From Phorcus lineatus (Eukaryota > Mollusca > Gastropoda > Trochida > Trochidae), in contig OV121086.1 of NCBI GenBank assembly GCA_921293015.1, positions 43,789,402 to 43,853,401 on the forward strand: a stretch of 64,000 bases of DNA, written 5' to 3'. Shown piece after piece: positions 59,931 to 64,000 of the stretch. Within the stretch, counting starts at the first letter, position 1; the number at the start of each line of letters is the position of its first letter. A model generated the notes under the pieces. It worked only from the letters and a program-made list of their open reading frames with translations. It did not search any database and had not been told where the DNA came from. Both the position numbers and the translations under genes were made by a program.

Positions 59931-62900
59931 GCCCCTTTGAAAATGGCGATTACGTCAAAATAAAGCAATTTCGACGAAATCTTTTTCCTTAGATATGACC
60001 TTTGGTTGACCGCAGTAGTCAAAAGAGCATATACATAGGTCTCGCGCCCAATTTTGACGCCTTTGATTTTCAAGCGTCGAGGGTTATGCCCCTTTGAAAA
60101 TGGCGATTACGTCAAAATAAAGCAATTTCGACGAAATCTTTTTCCTTAGATATGACATTTGGTTGACCGCAGTAGTCAAAAGAGCATATACATAGGTCTC
60201 GCGCCCAATTTTGACGCCTTTGATTTTCAAGCGTCGAGGGTCATGCCCCTTTGAAAATGGCGATTACGTCAAAATAAAGCAATTTCGACGAAATCTTTTT
60301 CCTTAGATATGACCTTTGGTTGACCGCAGTAGTCAAAAGAGCATATACATAGGTCTCGCGCCCAATTTTGACGCCTTTGATTTTCAAGCGTCGAGGGTTA
60401 TGCCCCTTTGAAAATGGCGATTACGTCAAAATAAAGCAATTTCGACGAAATCTTTTTCCTTAGATATGACCTTTGGTTGACCGCAGTAGTCAAAAGAGCA
60501 TATACATAGGTCTCGCGCCCAATTTTGACGCCTTTGATTTTCAAGCGTCGAGGGTTATGCCCCTTTGAAAATGGCGATTACGTCAAAATAAAGCAATTTC
60601 GACGAAATCTTTTTCCTTAGATATGACATTTGGTTGACCGCAGTAGTCAAAAGAGCATATACATAGGTCTCGCGCCCAATTTTGACGCCTTTGATTTTCA
60701 AGCGTCGAGGGTTATGCCCCTTTGAAAATGGCGATTACGTCAAAATAAAGCAATTTCGACGAAATCTTTTTCGTTAGATATGACCTTTGGTTGACCGCAG
60801 TAGTCAAAAGAGCATATACATAGGTCTCGCGCCCAATTTTGACGCCTTTGATTTTCAAGCGTCGAGGGTTATGCCCCTTTGAAAATGGCGATTACGTCAA
60901 AATAAAGCAATTTCGACGAAATCTTTTTCCTTAGATATGACCTTTGGTTGACCGCAGTAGTCAAAAGAGCATATACATAGGTCTCGCGCCCAATTTTGAC
61001 GCCTTTGATTTTCAAGCGTCGAGGGTTATGCCCCTTTGAAAATGGCGATTACGTCAAAATAAAGCAATTTCGACGAAATCTTTTTCCTTAGATATGACCT
61101 TTGGTTGTCCGCAGTAGTCAAAAGAGCATATACATAGGTCTCGCGCCCAATTTTGACGCCTTTGATTTTCAAGCGTCGAGGGTTATGCCCCTTTGAAAAT
61201 GGCGATTACGTCAAAATAAAGCAATTTCGACGAAATCTTTTTCCTTATATATGACCTTTGGTTGTCCGCAGTAGTCAAAAGAGCATATACATAGGTCTCG
61301 CGCCCAATTTTGACGCCTTTGATTTTCAAGCGTCGAGGGTTATGCCCCTTTGAAAATGGCGATTACGTCAAAATAAAGCAATTTCGACGAAATCTTTTTC
61401 CTTAGATATGACCTTTGGTTGACCGCAGTAGTCAAAAGAGCATATACATAGGTCTCGTGCCCAATTTTGACGCCTTTGATTTTCAAGCGTCGAGGGTTAT
61501 GCCCCTTTGAAAATGGCGATTACGTCAAAATAAAGCAATTTCGACGAAATCTTTTTCCTTAGATATGACCTGTGGTTGACCGCAGTAGTCAAAAGAGCAT
61601 ATACATAGGTCTCGCGCCCAATTTTAACGCCTTTGATTTTCAAGCGTCGAGGGTTATGCCCCTTTGAAAATGGCGATTACGTCAAAATAAAGCAATTTCG
61701 ACGAAATCTTTTTCCTTAGATATGACCTTTGGTTGACCGCAGTAGTCAAAAGAGCATATACATAGGTCTCGCGCCCAATTTTGACGCCTTTGATTTTCAA
61801 GCGTCGAGGGTTATGCCCCTTTGAAAATGGCGATTACGTCAAAATAAAGCAATTTCGACGAAATCTTTTTCCTTAGATATGACCTTTGGTTGACCGCAGT
61901 AGTCAAAAGAGCATATACATAGGTCTCGCGCCCAATTTTGACGCCTTTGATTTTCAAGCGTCGAGGGTTGTGCCCCTTTGAAAATGGCGATTACGTCAAA
62001 ATAAAGCAATTTCGACGAAATCTTTTTCCTTAGATATGACCTTTGGTTGACCGCAGTAGTCAAAAGAACATATACATAGGTCTCGCGCCCAATTTTGACG
62101 CCTTTGATTTTCAAGCGTCGAGGGTTATGCCCCTTTGAAAATGGCGATTACGTCAAAATAAAGCAATTTCGACGAAATCTTTTTCCTTAGATATGACCTT
62201 TGGTTGACCGCAGTAGTCAAAAGAGCATATACATAGGTCTCGCGCTCAATTTTGACGCCTTTGATTTTCAAGCGTCGAGGGTTATGCCCCTTTGAAAATG
62301 GCGATTACGTCAAAATAAAGCAATTTCGACGAAATCTTTTTCCTTAGATATGACCTTTGGTTGACCGCAGTAGTCAAAAGAGCATATACATACGTCTCGC
62401 GCCCAATTTTGACGCCTTTGATTTTCAAGCGTCGAGGGTTATGCCCCTTTGAAAATGGCGATTACGTCAAAATAAAGCAATTTCGACGAAATCTTTTTCC
62501 TTAAATATGACCTTTGGTTGACCGCAGTAGTCAAAAGAGCATATACATAGGTCTCGCGCCCAATTTTGACGCCTTTGATTTTCAAGCGTCGAGGGTTATG
62601 CCCCTTTGAAAATGGCGATTACGTCAAAATAAAGCAATTTCGACGAAATCTTTTTCCTTAGATATGACCTTTGGTTGACCGCAGTAGTCAAAAGAGCATA
62701 TACATAGGTCTCGCGCCCAATTTTGACGCCTTTGATTTTCAAGCGTCGAGGGTTATGCCCCTTTGAAAATGGCGATTACGTCAAAATAAAGCAATTTCGA
62801 CGAAATCTTTTTCCTTAGATATGACCTTTGGTTGACCGCAGTAGTCAAAAGAGCATATACATAGGTCTCGCGCTCAATTTTGACGCCTTTGATTTTCAAG

Positions 62901-64000
62901 CGTCGAGGGTTATGCCCCTTTGAAAATGGCGATTACGTCAAAATAAAGCAATTTCGACGAAATCTTTTTCCTTAGATATGACCTTTGGTTGACCGCAGTA
63001 GTCAAAAGAGCATATACATACGTCTCGCGCCCAATTTTGACGCCTTTGATTTTCAAGCGTAGAGGGTTATGCCCCTTTGAAAATGGCGATTACGTCAAAA
63101 TAAAGCAATTTCGACGAAATCTTTTTCCTTAGATATGACCTTTGGTTGACCGCAGTAGTCAAAAGAGCATATACATACGTCTCGCGCCCAATTTTGACGC
63201 CTTTGATTTTCAAGCGTCGAGGGTTATGCCCCTTTGAAAATGGCGATTACGTCAAAATAAAGCAATTTCGACGAAATCTTTTTCCTTAGATATGACCTTT
63301 GGTTGACCGCAGTAGTCAAAAGAGCATATACATAGGTCTCGTGCCCAATTTTGACGCCTTTGATTTTCAAGCGTCGAGGGTTATGCCCCTTTGAAAATGG
63401 CGATTACGTCAAAATAAAGCAATTTCGACGAAATCTTTTTCCTTAGATATGACCTTTGGTTGACCGCAGTAGTCAAAAGAGCATATACATAGGTCTCGCG
63501 CCCAATTTTGACGCCTTTGATTTTCAAGCGTCGAGGGTTGTGCCCCTTTGAAAATGGCGATTACGTCAAAATAAAGCAATTTCGACGAAATCTTTTTCCT
63601 TAGATATGACCTTTGGTTGACCGCAGTAGTCAAAAGAACATATACATAGGTCTCGCGCCCAATTTTGACGCCTTTGATTTTCAAGCGTCGAGGGTTATGC
63701 CCCTTTGAAAATGGCGATTACGTCAAAATAAAGCAATTTCGACGAAATCTTTTTCCTTAGATATGACCTTTGGTTGACCGCAGTAGTCAAAAGAGCATAT
63801 ACATAGGTCTCGCGCTCAATTTTGACGCCTTTGATTTTCAAGCGTAGAGGGTTATGCCCCTTTGAAAATGGCGATTACGTCAAAATAAAGCAATTTCGAC
63901 GAAATCTTTTTCCTTAGATATGACCTTTGGTTGACCGCAGTAGTCAAAAGAGCATATACATACGTCTCGCGCCCAATTTTGACGCCTTTGATTTTCAAGC

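Larger units (their letters stand above)
34616..64000 (+). repeat. 157-bp tandem satellite array, about 187 monomers, running off the window
   Basis: The monomer from CATAGGTCTCGCGCCCAATT to AAAAGAGCATATA is 157 bp and repeats head to tail with few mismatches and almost no indels. Recurrent variants are CTCGTGCCC, GCGCTCAA, TACATACGTC, TTTTAACGCC, GGGTTGTGCC, AGAACATA, GGTTGTCCG and GACATTTGG. Indels include one extra T at about 35241 and 39010 and the 18-bp-shorter monomer at 55831. The period is not a multiple of three, so no long frame is kept. The monomers are richer in G+C than the flanks. A heterochromatic or pericentromeric location is plausible but unproven. Confidence 0.98.

Noticed and set aside
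37364..63684. A set of near-identical 85-91-residue minus-strand frames repeated about a dozen times (first at 37364, last at 63409)
   Set aside because: They arise only where two monomer variants (GGGTTGTGCC and AGAACATA or similar) remove a stop. The 157-bp period shifts the frame in each monomer, and copies recur at exact multiples of 157 bp. They are satellite artefacts, not genes.
34616..64000. CRISPR-like array
   Set aside because: Regular period, but there are no unique spacers; the whole 157-bp unit is conserved and the context is eukaryotic.
34616..64000. CENP-B box in the satellite
   Set aside because: TTCGACGAAATC matches only the first half of the box pattern (TTCG....A); the CGGG end is absent.

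Overview
This is a gene-poor, AT-rich stretch of animal nuclear DNA made almost entirely of transposable-element relics and satellite. I recognise no intact host gene. The organism is most likely a mollusc, probably a gastropod. That is inferred from a tRNA-related SINE with a TTAACGCCGC-type body at 11175-11430, from GIY-YIG Penelope-like elements with hammerhead ribozymes, and from a satellite monomer in the 150-170 bp range common in molluscs. No database search backs the species call.

Layout. (1) 1-16.9 kb is non-coding DNA with small mobile-element relics: an inverted-repeat MITE (2530-2920) and its deletion derivative (3670-3740), a TTAA-flanked MITE (5958-6422), a 5'-truncated SINE with a perfect 13-bp target-site duplication (11162-11443), and two pairs of dispersed repeats. 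(2) 16.9-21.6 kb holds two different Penelope-like retroelements side by side. The first is a C-terminal fragment. The second is nearly complete with one frameshift. Each is followed 110-140 bp downstream by a type I hammerhead-like motif with a palindromic stem III. Related sequence arms flank the pair. (3) 21.65 kb carries a 73-bp hairpin MITE with an 8-bp target-site duplication (hAT-like). (4) 21.7-26.36 kb is AT-rich with nothing recognised. (5) From 26366 to the window end runs a 157-bp tandem satellite, about 190 monomers in all.

The array is interrupted after 2.7 monomers by a 7.8-kb transposon (26783-34613). It duplicated a TA dinucleotide, ends in CACTACACC/CAGTACACC, and has long inverted ends built from short TCTAGAA tandem repeats. 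Monomer phase is kept exactly across the insertion, so it landed in a pre-existing array. It carries no transposase that I can see, but it does hold LINE fragments, copies of the TTAA MITE and a possible SINE.

Inside the satellite, marker variants recur at exact multiples of 157 bp (5, 19, 24 and 40 monomers), showing repeated block duplication. Half of every monomer can fold into an imperfect hairpin, and one monomer (55831-55878) has been converted into a perfect 18-bp hairpin, the signature of template switching. The apparent 91-residue reading frames in the array are by-products of monomer variants, not genes.
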